A DNA stretch of 50,881 nucleotides from CAYPKG01 sp964411275. Its GTDB lineage: Bacteria; Bacillota; Clostridia; Christensenellales; CAG-138. Of the stretch, positions 40,712 through 48,549 are shown piece by piece. The stretch is taken from the NCBI GenBank assembly GCA_964411275.1, contig CAYPKG010000013.1, forward strand, positions 1-50,881. The letters are read 5' to 3'. Position 1 is the stretch's first letter. Each line of letters starts with the position of its first letter. Below the pieces are notes generated by a model. The model had not been told where the DNA came from, ran no database searches, and saw only the letters and a program-made list of their open reading frames with translations. The position numbers and the translations under genes are program-made.

Positions 40712-42481
40712 ATGGCTTTGTATAACGATGCCTGGATGGAAACGCTGTTATCCAGGAACGATATCGCAAACGTGGTTGGCTCCTACGTTGCACTCCGGCC
40801 CAAGGGCGGCCGGCTGTGGGGACTTTGCCCCTTTCACACGGAAAAGACGCCTTCGTTTTCCGTGGTGCCGGACAAGCAGTTTTATTATTGCTTTGGCTGT
40901 CACAAGGGTGGCGGGGTGGTTCAGTTCGTCATGGAAATGGAGCGCTTGAGCTACGGCGAGGCCGTGCGGTTTCTCGCGGAACGGGCTAATTTGGAGATGC
41001 CGGGCAATGTGGACGACGAGGCGCTAAAGCGCCAGCGAATGCGAAAAGAACGGCTGTATGCCATCTGTAAAGAGGCGGCGCTGTATTACCACAAGCAATT
41101 GCTTTCGGATTTAGGCGCGCCTGCACGGGCATACTTAGGCCGCCGGGGTTTGGACGCGAAAACGGTAACGCACTTTGGCCTTGGTTACGCCTTGGATGGC
41201 TGGGATAACATTTTGCTGCATATGACCGAAAAGGGATTTTCCAGGGAGGAGCTTGTGGAAAGCGGCCTGCTGGTGAAAAATTCCAAGTCCGGCAGGGTGT
41301 ATGATGCCTACCGCAATCGGGTAATATTCCCCATCATAGGCGCGAATGGCCGGGTACTGGGCTTTGGCGCCCGGGCGATGGGGGAGGAAACGCCCAAATA
41401 CATCAACACTGGGGACACGCCCATTTACAACAAGCGCAACCATCTGTACGCGCTGAACATGCAAAAGGGCGCTGGGAAGCCCCAGGATATCATCATGGTA
41501 GAGGGGTATATGGACGTGATCGGCCTCTATCAGCGGGGGATCAAAAACGTGGTGGCGTCCCTTGGCACCGCACTGACCCAGCAGCAGGCGAGGCTGCTAA
41601 AGAAATATGTTTCCACCGTCTACATCGCCTATGACGGGGACGCGGCGGGTCAAAACGCCACGTTACGGGGACTGGATATCCTCTCAAAAGAGGGGCTTTC
41701 TGTTCGGGTGATTGTGGTTCCCGGCGGGCAGGATCCGGACGAGTTTGTCCGGGAACATGGAAAGGAAGCGTTTGACGCACTACGGGACAGCGCAATGGCC
41801 CTTTCCACGTTCAAGCTATCCCGGATGGTCAAGGACTACGATCTGCACGATCCGGACGCGCGGGAAGCGTATGCCCGGGAGGCCTGCAAGTTTATTGCCA
41901 CGCTGGAGCCCGTAGAGCGGGAGCGGCATTATTTGATCGTGGCAAGGGAGACGGGGATTTCCGTAGCGGCATTGCAGGATCAGGGCAGCCGGGAGGGGAA
42001 AGCGGCGGCGAATGCAAGTCTCAGGCAAAACGCCGGGCGGACACAGCGGCTGGAGGAGCGCATGCGGATGGAATACCGGGATCTGGAGCTGCAAATGCTC
42101 TGGGGGGCGCTCCATGATAAAGAGGCGGCAGCGCTGATCCCCGAGGGATTTGAATTTGCTAACCCGGCCCACGGGGCCATATTTGCGCAGATTACCCGCA
42201 CGTATATGGCGGGGAAACCTCCGGATGGCCCGCTGCTCATAGCCGCCCTTGATCCGGAGGCCACCAAGGAGGCGGCCAAGCTCTTAAACAAAGAGCCGCC
42301 GGTGGATGCGGTAAAGACAGTGGCCGATTGCCTGAAAAGCCGGGAACGCGGCCAGTTGCTGGCCAAGGCAGCGGCGCTTAGGGAGCGGATGACGGGGGAT
42401 ACGGTGCCCCTAGATGAAAAGCTGGCGCTCGTAAAAGAGGTGCAGGAGCTGGAGGCCCGGGTCAGGGATCTGACAAAATAA
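40712..42481 (+). CDS. dnaG: DNA primase
   Basis: 589 aa. N-terminal CHC2 zinc finger with C39, H42, C60 and C63; RNA polymerase-like core and TOPRIM with V-E-G-Y-M-D-V and A-Y-D-G-D-A-A-G-Q; C-terminal helicase-binding region. Makes RNA primers for replication. GAAAGGGGG precedes the ATG. The 126-bp gap after the dGTPase gene shows no gene. Confidence 0.97.
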   Translation: MALYNDAWMETLLSRNDIANVVGSYVALRPKGGRLWGLCPFHTEKTPSFSVVPDKQFYYCFGCHKGGGVVQFVMEMERLSYGEAVRFLAERANLEMPGNVDDEALKRQRMRKERLYAICKEAALYYHKQLLSDLGAPARAYLGRRGLDAKTVTHFGLGYALDGWDNILLHMTEKGFSREELVESGLLVKNSKSGRVYDAYRNRVIFPIIGANGRVLGFGARAMGEETPKYINTGDTPIYNKRNHLYALNMQKGAGKPQDIIMVEGYMDVIGLYQRGIKNVVASLGTALTQQQARLLKKYVSTVYIAYDGDAAGQNATLRGLDILSKEGLSVRVIVVPGGQDPDEFVREHGKEAFDALRDSAMALSTFKLSRMVKDYDLHDPDAREAYAREACKFIATLEPVERERHYLIVARETGISVAALQDQGSREGKAAANASLRQNAGRTQRLEERMRMEYRDLELQMLWGALHDKEAAALIPEGFEFANPAHGAIFAQITRTYMAGKPPDGPLLIAALDPEATKEAAKLLNKEPPVDAVKTVADCLKSRERGQLLAKAAALRERMTGDTVPLDEKLALVKEVQELEARVRDLTK

Positions 42482-42548
42482 GAGGTTGATCCGCAATTGC
42501 GGTGATTATAGATTTACTTCGAAACTAATGGCAAAGGAGGGGCGCGCT

Positions 42549-43628
42549 TTGGAAAACAAAGGGGCCCGGACACATAAGATAGATGAGCTTCTGGAACGGG
42601 GCAAGGCGAAAGGCGTACTGACCTACAAGGAGATTATGGACGCCTTGGAGGAATTGGAGCTTGACCAGGAGCAGGTGGAAAAGATTTATGAGCGCATCGA
42701 AACGCTGAACATCGATGTGGTGGAGGACGTTGAGGTTCCAGCGGATATCAACGAGGAGATTGCCTCTATCGCTACGCAGGTCAGCGCCGCTGAGGGGCTG
42801 AATATCGACGACCCTGTCCGGATGTATCTCAAGGAGATCGGCAAGGTGCCGCTTCTGACGGCGGCGGAAGAGGTTGAAATCGCCCAGCGCATGGCGGAAG
42901 GGGACGAGGAGGCAAAGCAGCAGCTGGCCGAGGCGAACCTGCGCCTGGTGGTGTCCATCGCGAAACGGTATGTGGGGAGAGGGATGCTGTTTCTCGACCT
43001 CATACAGGAGGGCAATCTGGGACTCATCAAGGCCGTGGAGAAGTTCGATTACCGCAAGGGCTATAAATTTTCCACATACGCCACCTGGTGGATCCGGCAG
43101 GCGATCACCAGAGCCATCGCCGACCAGGCGCGGACCATTCGCATTCCGGTGCATATGGTAGAAACCATCAACAAGCTCATCCGGGTGAACCGGCAGCTGT
43201 TGCAGGAATATGGCCGGGACCCGAGGCCGGATGAGATTGCCAAGGAAATGGGCATCAGCGAGGAAAAGGTTCGGGAGATCATCAAAATCGCCCAGGAGCC
43301 GGTTTCGCTGGAAACCCCCATCGGCGAGGAGGAGGACAGCCATCTCGGTGACTTTATCCCCGACGACGACGCGCCCGCCCCAGCGGAAGTGGTTGCTGGC
43401 ACGCTGCTAAAAGAGCAGCTCATGGATGTGCTGGATACGCTGACCCCCAGGGAGGAAAAGGTATTGCGGCTGCGCTTTGGCTTGGACGATGGGAAAGCCC
43501 GCACCCTTGAGGAGGTGGGGCGGGAGTTTTCCGTCACAAGAGAGCGCATCCGGCAGATTGAAGCGAAGGCATTGCGAAAGCTCCGGCATCCAAGCCGCAG
43601 CAAAAAGCTAAAGGATTTTTTAGAATAA
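42549..43628 (+). CDS. rpoD: RNA polymerase primary sigma factor
   Basis: 359 aa. Region 1.2 (D-P-V-R-M-Y-L-K-E-I-G), region 2 (N-L-R-L-V-V-S-I-A-K-R-Y, Y-K-F-S-T-Y-A-T-W-W-I-R-Q-A), region 3 and region 4.2 (V-T-R-E-R-I-R-Q-I-E-A-K-A-L-R-K-L-R-H) are complete; region 1.1 is short, as in Firmicutes. TTG 42549 is selected because AAAGGAGG (42533-42540) sits 8 nt before it; ATG 42528 has no binding site. Directly after dnaG. The -35/-10 boxes found across the window fit this sigma. Confidence 0.96.
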   Translation: MENKGARTHKIDELLERGKAKGVLTYKEIMDALEELELDQEQVEKIYERIETLNIDVVEDVEVPADINEEIASIATQVSAAEGLNIDDPVRMYLKEIGKVPLLTAAEEVEIAQRMAEGDEEAKQQLAEANLRLVVSIAKRYVGRGMLFLDLIQEGNLGLIKAVEKFDYRKGYKFSTYATWWIRQAITRAIADQARTIRIPVHMVETINKLIRVNRQLLQEYGRDPRPDEIAKEMGISEEKVREIIKIAQEPVSLETPIGEEEDSHLGDFIPDDDAPAPAEVVAGTLLKEQLMDVLDTLTPREEKVLRLRFGLDDGKARTLEEVGREFSVTRERIRQIEAKALRKLRHPSRSKKLKDFLE

Positions 43629-43670
43629 GGCATATTAAAAGCAATAGAAGCCAGCGCTTTGCCGATGGCC

Positions 43671-43694
43671 AAAAGGTGCCGGTAGCGCCTTTTT
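43671..43694 (+). terminator. Terminator of rpoD
   Basis: AAAAGGTGC, loop CGGTA, GCGCCTTTTT. Confidence 0.75.
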
Positions 43695-43742
43695 ATGCCC
43701 CGGGTTTTCTAACCCGTCATGCCATTTAAAACACTATAACCG

Positions 43743-43794
43743 ATGTCAAAAGAACGTCCTTTCGTTTGACATAAACGGGTTCATGCTTTACAAT
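43743..43794 (+). promoter_or_regulatory. acpS promoter overlapped by an inverted repeat
   Basis: TTGACA (43766-43771), 17-bp spacer, TACAAT (43789-43794). ATGTCAAA (43743-43750) and TTTGACAT (43765-43772) are exact inverted arms 14 bp apart, the right arm covering the -35. A repressor or dimeric regulator could bind here. Confidence 0.7.
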
Positions 43795-43833
43795 TAGTGG
43801 ATCATGGTGTGAATGTAATGAGGGAGGAAGTAC

Positions 43834-44202
43834 ATGGTTGTTGGTACAGGCATCGACATGATCGAAGTAGACCGCATCCAACGCGCTTCCGTGCGGGAGG
43901 CATTCCTGAACCGTATTTTTACTGAATACGAGCAGGCGTACTACCGCTCCTGCGGCTGCAATCCCCAGACCCTTGCGGGGATGTTTGCCGCAAAGGAGGC
44001 GACCATGAAGGCGCTGTCCGCCGGGTTTCACAAAATTGGATGGCGGGACATTGAAATTATGCGCGATGACACCGGCAAACCCTATGCGAAGCTTAGCAAC
44101 GGGGCGCGCAAGCGCATGCTGGATTTGGGCGGAAACAGAGTGCATGTAAGCATTTCACATATTAAATCTCTGGCTGTCGCACAGGCCATTTTGGAAGAAT
44201 GA
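43834..44202 (+). CDS. acpS: Holo-[acyl-carrier-protein] synthase
   Basis: 122 aa, normal size. G-T-G-I-D-M-I-E-V-D-R-I at the start and F-A-A-K-E-A-T-M-K-A-L-S bind Mg-CoA; the C-terminal H-V-S-I-S-H dipeptide region completes the site. Transfers phosphopantetheine to ACP. GAGGGAGGAAG precedes the ATG. Single gene with its own promoter and terminator. Confidence 0.95.
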   Translation: MVVGTGIDMIEVDRIQRASVREAFLNRIFTEYEQAYYRSCGCNPQTLAGMFAAKEATMKALSAGFHKIGWRDIEIMRDDTGKPYAKLSNGARKRMLDLGGNRVHVSISHIKSLAVAQAILEE

Positions 44203-44208
44203 CGATTT

Positions 44209-44233
44209 CCGCGCATCTTTGCGCGGCTTTTTT
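44209..44233 (+). terminator. Terminator of acpS
   Basis: CCGCGCA pairs with TGCGCGG, then C and six Ts. It ends 5 nt before the next gene's ATG, so it also abuts that gene's translation start. Confidence 0.8.
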
Positions 44234-44238
44234 ATGGC

Positions 44239-44841
44239 ATGGAAAATGAATGGATCATTGAAAAAAAGAAAATTCGGGCGCAAATAAAGGAGCGGCTTAA
44301 GCGGCTTAACCCGGAGGAAATTGCAGGGCAATCCCGGGATGCCTCAGGGCATTTGATTGCGCATCCGGCGTTTGAGAAGGCACGGCGGATGCTGTGCTAC
44401 TGCGCCTTGCACAAGGAGGCGGATCCTTCCGCCATCGTAAAGCAGGCTTGGGCGGAGGGAAAGCGCGTTGCGTTCCCCTGGTGCGGGGAGAATTGGCGCA
44501 TGGAGGCGCTGGAGCCCCTGAAAGAGGACGCGTTTCTTGTCGGCCGGCACGGCATCATCGCCCCTGACCCTGCCCGCTCCCGGGTGATCCCGCCGGAGGA
44601 GCTGGACCTGATCGTGGTGCCGGGGCTGGCGTTTGATAAAATTGGAGGACGGCTTGGCCGGGGCGCCGGATATTATGACCGGTATCTCTCCCAAACGGCG
44701 GCGATTTTTGTTGGATTTTGTTTGGAAAACCAAGTTGTGCCCCATGTGCCCATGGATGCCCATGATGTGCGGCTACACCTGATTGCCGCGCCAAATGGCG
44801 TATTTGACACAGGAAACAGGTGGGCGGCAAGGAATATATAA
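44239..44841 (+). CDS. 5-formyltetrahydrofolate cyclo-ligase
   Basis: 200 aa. N-terminal K-K-I-R-A-Q-I-K-E-R, middle C-Y-C-A-L-H-K-E-A-D-P and C-terminal V-P-G-L-A-F-D-K-I-G-G-R-L-G-R-G-A-G-Y-Y-D-R-Y-L, the family hallmark. Converts 5-formyl-THF to methenyl-THF with ATP. The ATG has no clear ribosome binding site because the acpS terminator occupies that place; initiation must be weak, leaderless or dependent on readthrough. Fits with the folate transporter and THF riboswitch 4 kb downstream. Confidence 0.93.
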   Translation: MENEWIIEKKKIRAQIKERLKRLNPEEIAGQSRDASGHLIAHPAFEKARRMLCYCALHKEADPSAIVKQAWAEGKRVAFPWCGENWRMEALEPLKEDAFLVGRHGIIAPDPARSRVIPPEELDLIVVPGLAFDKIGGRLGRGAGYYDRYLSQTAAIFVGFCLENQVVPHVPMDAHDVRLHLIAAPNGVFDTGNRWAARNI

Positions 44842-44886
44842 TTACATTCTGAGATGAAATATCTTTTATTTCATATGTGGTTATGT

Positions 44887-44892
44887 TACAAT
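44887..44892 (+). promoter_or_regulatory. Extended -10 promoter of the NuoE-NuoF cluster
   Basis: TGT-TACAAT (44884-44892), about 75 bp before the ATG; the -35 is poor. An AT-rich hairpin ATGAAATA/TATTTCAT lies at 44854-44874 just upstream. Confidence 0.4.
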
Positions 44893-44967
44893 CGGAATGA
44901 TAACTCGTTTAGAAAATGTCAATGGGTTTTAAGGTTTCTCAAAGAGCATAAAGGAGGTAACAGGTCT

Positions 44968-45456
44968 ATGTCCAATGTAAGCAGCACTCGCAAAGAGCAA
45001 TACGAGATGCTGGATGGCGTGATTGCCCAGTGGAAGGATCAGCAGGGCGGATTATTGCCGATCATGCAGAATGCCCAGGAAATTTGCGGATGTATGGATG
45101 AAGAGGTGCAGCTTTACATCTCAGAAAAAGCCGGCGTTCCGGCGACCACGGTTTACGGTATAGCGACATTCTATTCTCAGTTTACTTTGGAGCCCAAGGG
45201 GAAGAACACCATCGGCATGTGCCTGGGAACTGCATGCTATGTCCGTGGCGCGGCTGTGGTGATGGAGGCTCTGCAAAAAGAACTGGATGTGGAAGTTGGC
45301 AGGACAACGCCGGACGGCATGTTTACGCTGGACGCGACCCGTTGCATCGGCTGCTGCGGACTTGCGCCGGCCATGATGATCAACGACGAGGTGTACGGGC
45401 GGCTGGTGCCGGCGGACATCCCGGGGATTATCGCCAAATACCGCGAGAAAGGCTAA
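44968..45456 (+). CDS. NuoE/HndA-type [2Fe-2S] subunit of an electron-bifurcating or NADH-linked complex
   Basis: 162 aa. Thioredoxin-like domain with cluster ligands C85, C90, C126 and C130 (C-x4-C and C-x3-C). In HndABCD and HydABC complexes this subunit passes electrons between the flavin and ferredoxin-type sites. ATG 44968 follows AAGGAGG. It opens a four-gene run ending with the NuoF-like gene. Confidence 0.92.
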   Translation: MSNVSSTRKEQYEMLDGVIAQWKDQQGGLLPIMQNAQEICGCMDEEVQLYISEKAGVPATTVYGIATFYSQFTLEPKGKNTIGMCLGTACYVRGAAVVMEALQKELDVEVGRTTPDGMFTLDATRCIGCCGLAPAMMINDEVYGRLVPADIPGIIAKYREKG

Positions 45457-45469
45457 TGGATCTACCGCA

Positions 45470-46033
45470 ATGATGATGAGGGAAATCGCCCTTCATGTGC
45501 TGGATATCGTGCAGAATTCCATTACGGCGGGGGCAAGCCTTATCACCGTAAAGGTCACGGTACGGCAGGACAGGGATTGTATGCGGGTGTCCGTGGCCGA
45601 TAATGGCTGCGGAATGGACGAAGCAATGCTTTTACGCGTAGTCGATCCGTTCACCACCAGCCGCACCACCCGGAAGGTCGGGTTGGGCATTCCCATGTTC
45701 AAGGCGGGGGCGGAGGCGGCCGGCGGCCGGTTTTCCATCCGATCCACCCCAGGTGAGGGAACTTTCATTGAGGCGGAGTACCAGATTACACATATCGACC
45801 GTCCGCCCTTGGGGGATATGGCGCAAACCATGCTCGGTACCGTTGTCTGTCACGAGGACATCGATTTTGTGCTGGACTATCGGATTGACGAGAGACAGTT
45901 CCTGTTCGACACGCGGGAAATCAAAGCCGCGTTGGGCGAAGGGGTGCCGCTCCAGGTGCCGGAGGTTATGGCATGGCTCAAGGACTATTTGATTGAAGGA
46001 ATTACAGAATTAAACGGAGGTGTTTCATTATGA
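45470..46033 (+). CDS. GHKL ATPase-domain protein of the Hnd-type cluster
   Basis: 187 aa. N-box D-I-V-Q-N-S-I-T-A-G-A, G1 D-N-G-C-G-M and G-L-G-I-P-M-F-K with a following G-G-x-x-x-I-x-S box show an HATPase_c fold as in histidine kinases and anti-sigma factors; no HisKA domain or sensor is present. I recall this gene at the same place, between NuoE- and ferredoxin-like genes, in many Clostridia; the role there is not established. Three consecutive ATGs offer starts at 45470-45478, none with a strong binding site. Overlaps the next gene by 4 nt. Confidence 0.85.
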   Translation: MMMREIALHVLDIVQNSITAGASLITVKVTVRQDRDCMRVSVADNGCGMDEAMLLRVVDPFTTSRTTRKVGLGIPMFKAGAEAAGGRFSIRSTPGEGTFIEAEYQITHIDRPPLGDMAQTMLGTVVCHEDIDFVLDYRIDERQFLFDTREIKAALGEGVPLQVPEVMAWLKDYLIEGITELNGGVSL

Positions 46034-46407
46034 AATCGTTGCAGGAACTCGAAGCCATCCGAAAAAGAACGCTGGACACCATCAACCTTCGCAAGGAGCA
46101 CGAGGGTACCCGCGTCGTGGTTGGCATGGCGACTTGCGGCATCGCGGCGGGCGCGCGCCCGGTTTTGACCGCGTTTATGGATGAAGTGTCGAAACGCAGC
46201 TTGCAGAATGTTGTTGTGGCGCAGACCGGTTGCATCGGAATATGTCGGCTGGAACCCATCGTCGAGGTATATCAGCCCGGCGAGGAAAAGGTGACATATG
46301 TCAAGGTGACGCCGGATATGGTTGGAAAAATCGTAACCGAGCATATCGTCAACGGCAATGTCGTTAACGAATATACCATCGGCTATAACGAAACCCACAA
46401 CAAATAA
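46030..46407 (+). CDS. Thioredoxin-like (2Fe-2S) ferredoxin-domain protein
   Basis: 125 aa. A short N-terminal helix precedes G-M-A-T-C-G-I-A-A-G-A and T-G-C-I-G-I-C-R-L-E-P. C36, C68 and C72 are present, but the position of the fourth ligand (C-x4-C) is a Gly, as I recall for this family, so the cluster may use another ligand or be absent. AACGGAGGTG precedes the ATG, which overlaps the ATPase stop. Confidence 0.88.
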   Translation: MKSLQELEAIRKRTLDTINLRKEHEGTRVVVGMATCGIAAGARPVLTAFMDEVSKRSLQNVVVAQTGCIGICRLEPIVEVYQPGEEKVTYVKVTPDMVGKIVTEHIVNGNVVNEYTIGYNETHNK

Positions 46408-46428
46408 TCGCTAAGGAGGAAAACTACT

Positions 46429-48225
46429 ATGGAATTCTACCGTTCGCAAGTGTTGTGTTGCACGGGTACCGGCTGTACGTCCTCCGGCGCTCGGGCGATC
46501 ACTGCGAAGTTTGAGGAAGAAATTGAAAAGGCTGGCCTGGGCAAGGAAATCAAGGTGGTTCCTACAGGCTGCTTCGGCCTGTGCGAGACCGGGCCTGTGG
46601 TAATCATCTATCCCGAAGGTGCGTTCTACAGCCATATCAAGGTGGATGACGTCCCGCGCATCGTGGCGGAGCATCTTGTCAAGGGCCGTATTGTCACGGA
46701 CCTGCTGTACAAAGAGAGCGTTACTGAGGAGATGGAAATCCGTTCCCTGAACGAAGTGGATTTCTATAAAAAGCAAAAGCGGGTTGCCCTTCGCAATTGC
46801 GGCTTCATCGACCCGGAGAACATCGAGGAGTACATCGCGTTTGACGGCTATATGGCGCTTGCAAAGTGCCTGACGGAGCTCTCCCCGGAGCAGGTTGTGG
46901 ACATCATCAAGGCTTCTGGCCTGCGCGGGCGCGGGGGTGGCGGTTTCCCCACCGGCCTCAAGTGGAGCCTTGCGCAAAAGCCTGTCAGCGATGTGAAATA
47001 CGTTTGCTGTAACGCCGACGAGGGCGACCCCGGCGCGTTCATGGACCGCTCTGTATTAGAGGGCGACCCTCATGCCGTGCTGGAGGCAATGGCCATCGCG
47101 GGCTATGCCATCGGCGCAAATCAAGGCTATATCTACGTCCGCGCGGAATATCCCATCGCAGTGACGCGCTTGCGCATCGCCATCGACCAGGCCAGGGAAT
47201 ACGGGCTGCTGGGCGATAACATATTCGGTACGGACTTTAACTTTAACATCGATTTGAGGCTGGGCTCTGGCGCATTCGTTTGCGGCGAGGAGACGGCGCT
47301 GCTGGCGTCCATCGAGGGCGGCCGCGGCGAGCCCCGGCCCCGTCCGCCGTTCCCTGCCGTCAAAGGCCTGTTCGGCAAGCCCACGCTCTTGAACAACGTG
47401 GAAACCTATGCCAATATCTGCCAGATCATTCTAAACGGCGCGGACTGGTTCGCGTCCATGGGCACGGAAAAGAGCAAGGGCACGAAGGTATTCGCCCTGG
47501 GCGGCAAGATCAACAACACCGGCCTTGTGGAAATCCCCATGGGCACCACCCTTAGGGAGGTCATTTACGAGATCGGCGGCGGCATCCCCGGCGGCAAGAA
47601 GTTCAAGGCGGCCCAGACAGGCGGCCCCTCCGGCGGCTGTATCCCAGCAGAGCATCTGGATGTCCCCATCGACTATGATAACCTCATCTCCATCGGCTCC
47701 ATGATGGGTTCCGGCGGTATGATCGTCATGGACGAGGACAACTGCATGGTGGACATCGCCAAGTTCTTCCTGGAGTTCACTGTGGATGAAAGCTGCGGCA
47801 AATGCCCGCCCTGCCGTATCGGCACCAGGCGGATGCATGAAATGCTTGAGAAGATCACAGAGGGCAAGGGCAAGCCCGGCGATATCGAAAAGCTTGAAAA
47901 GCTGGCCCAGAACATCAAGGCGGCGGCACTGTGCGGCCTTGGCCAGACCGCGCCCAACCCGGTGCTGTCTACCATCCGGTATTTCCGCGACGAGTACGAG
48001 GCGCACATCAACGAAAAGCGCTGCCCGTCCGGCGTATGTAAAGCGTTGCTCAACTACGTGATCGATCCCGCCAAGTGCAAAGGCTGCAGCCTGTGCGCCA
48101 GGGTCTGCCCGGCAGGCGCTATTTCCGGCGAGATCAAGAAGCCCTACACGATCGACACCGAGAAGTGTATCAAATGCGGTGCCTGCGTCGAGAAGTGCAA
48201 GTTCGGCGCGATCAGCCGTAAGTAA
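46429..48225 (+). CDS. NuoF/HndC-type NADH-binding flavoprotein
   Basis: 598 aa. Order of domains: thioredoxin-like [2Fe-2S] (C11, C16, C48, C52), NADH/FMN domain with G-L-R-G-R-G-G-G-G-F-P-T-G and N-A-D-E-G-D-P-G-A-F, SLBB, a [4Fe-4S] motif C-G-K-C-P-P-C-R-x-G-T, and two C-terminal 4Fe-4S sites C-x2-C-x2-C-x3-C-P and C-x2-C-x2-C-x3-C. It oxidises or makes NADH and, in complete complexes, bifurcates electrons with hydrogenase and ferredoxin. AAGGAGG precedes the ATG. The expected HydA subunit does not follow. Confidence 0.95.
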   Translation: MEFYRSQVLCCTGTGCTSSGARAITAKFEEEIEKAGLGKEIKVVPTGCFGLCETGPVVIIYPEGAFYSHIKVDDVPRIVAEHLVKGRIVTDLLYKESVTEEMEIRSLNEVDFYKKQKRVALRNCGFIDPENIEEYIAFDGYMALAKCLTELSPEQVVDIIKASGLRGRGGGGFPTGLKWSLAQKPVSDVKYVCCNADEGDPGAFMDRSVLEGDPHAVLEAMAIAGYAIGANQGYIYVRAEYPIAVTRLRIAIDQAREYGLLGDNIFGTDFNFNIDLRLGSGAFVCGEETALLASIEGGRGEPRPRPPFPAVKGLFGKPTLLNNVETYANICQIILNGADWFASMGTEKSKGTKVFALGGKINNTGLVEIPMGTTLREVIYEIGGGIPGGKKFKAAQTGGPSGGCIPAEHLDVPIDYDNLISIGSMMGSGGMIVMDEDNCMVDIAKFFLEFTVDESCGKCPPCRIGTRRMHEMLEKITEGKGKPGDIEKLEKLAQNIKAAALCGLGQTAPNPVLSTIRYFRDEYEAHINEKRCPSGVCKALLNYVIDPAKCKGCSLCARVCPAGAISGEIKKPYTIDTEKCIKCGACVEKCKFGAISRK

Positions 48226-48245
48226 CAAGTTAACGAGTCAGTGCG

Positions 48246-48272
48246 GCGGCAGTATCCTCTCGATACTGCCGC
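48246..48272 (+). terminator. Hairpin terminator of the NuoE-NuoF cluster
   Basis: GCGGCAGTATC pairs perfectly with GATACTGCCGC around a 5-nt loop; the tail is TGTTGCATT, a weak T-run. Confidence 0.65.
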
Positions 48273-48274
48273 TG

Positions 48275-48303
48275 TTGCATTATGGCGAATTATAGTATAT
48301 ACT
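48275..48303 (+). promoter_or_regulatory. Promoter of the folT riboswitch transcript
   Basis: TTGCAT, 17-bp spacer, TATACT, ending about 6 bp before the riboswitch P1 stem. Confidence 0.7.
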
Positions 48304-48308
48304 TTTTT

Positions 48309-48429
48309 GCAGCAGAGTAGATGTTGCGCGTGCGTCTGGCCGGGAAACCGGTTGGCCAAAGTGGCAGGGGATGGGAAGTGGCCCCTGCACGAAAGGATGC
48401 GTTCCGCGGTGCAGCATCGCGTCCGCTGC
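48309..48429 (+). promoter_or_regulatory. THF (tetrahydrofolate) riboswitch
   Basis: P1 is GCAGC/GCTGC. Conserved AGAGTAGATG and CGCGT lie on the 5' side, GGGGATGGG with GTGGCCCC in P3, ACGAA, then CGCGGTG, GCATC and GTCCGCT on the 3' side, all diagnostic of the folate-binding class. Between the 5' core and P3 an extra hairpin (TGGCCGG, GAAA, CCGG) makes the insert longer than in the known examples I recall. It precedes folT, the classic target, and so would sense THF. Confidence 0.9.
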
Positions 48430-48517
48430 GCAAAACTTTCGCTGCCCGTAATACTATTGATCATACTGCACCAAATATTTGGCGCAGGCGAAGGAAAATA
48501 GTAGGCAGAGGACTGTT

Positions 48518-48549
48518 TGCGCCCACCAAAGAAGGAGGCGCATTTTTTT
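48518..48549 (+). promoter_or_regulatory. Expression platform: hairpin over the folT ribosome binding site
   Basis: TGCGCC (48518-48523) pairs with GGCGCA (48537-48542) and the seven Ts run up to the ATG. The hairpin loop holds AAGGAGG, so it can hide the Shine-Dalgarno site or act as a terminator. The riboswitch probably chooses between this fold and an alternative; the antiterminator partner is not identified. Confidence 0.6.

Noticed and set aside
47431..48228. 265-codon minus-strand frame opposite the NuoF gene
   Set aside because: Antisense of a fully conserved gene, Ala/Gly-rich, with no independent signals.
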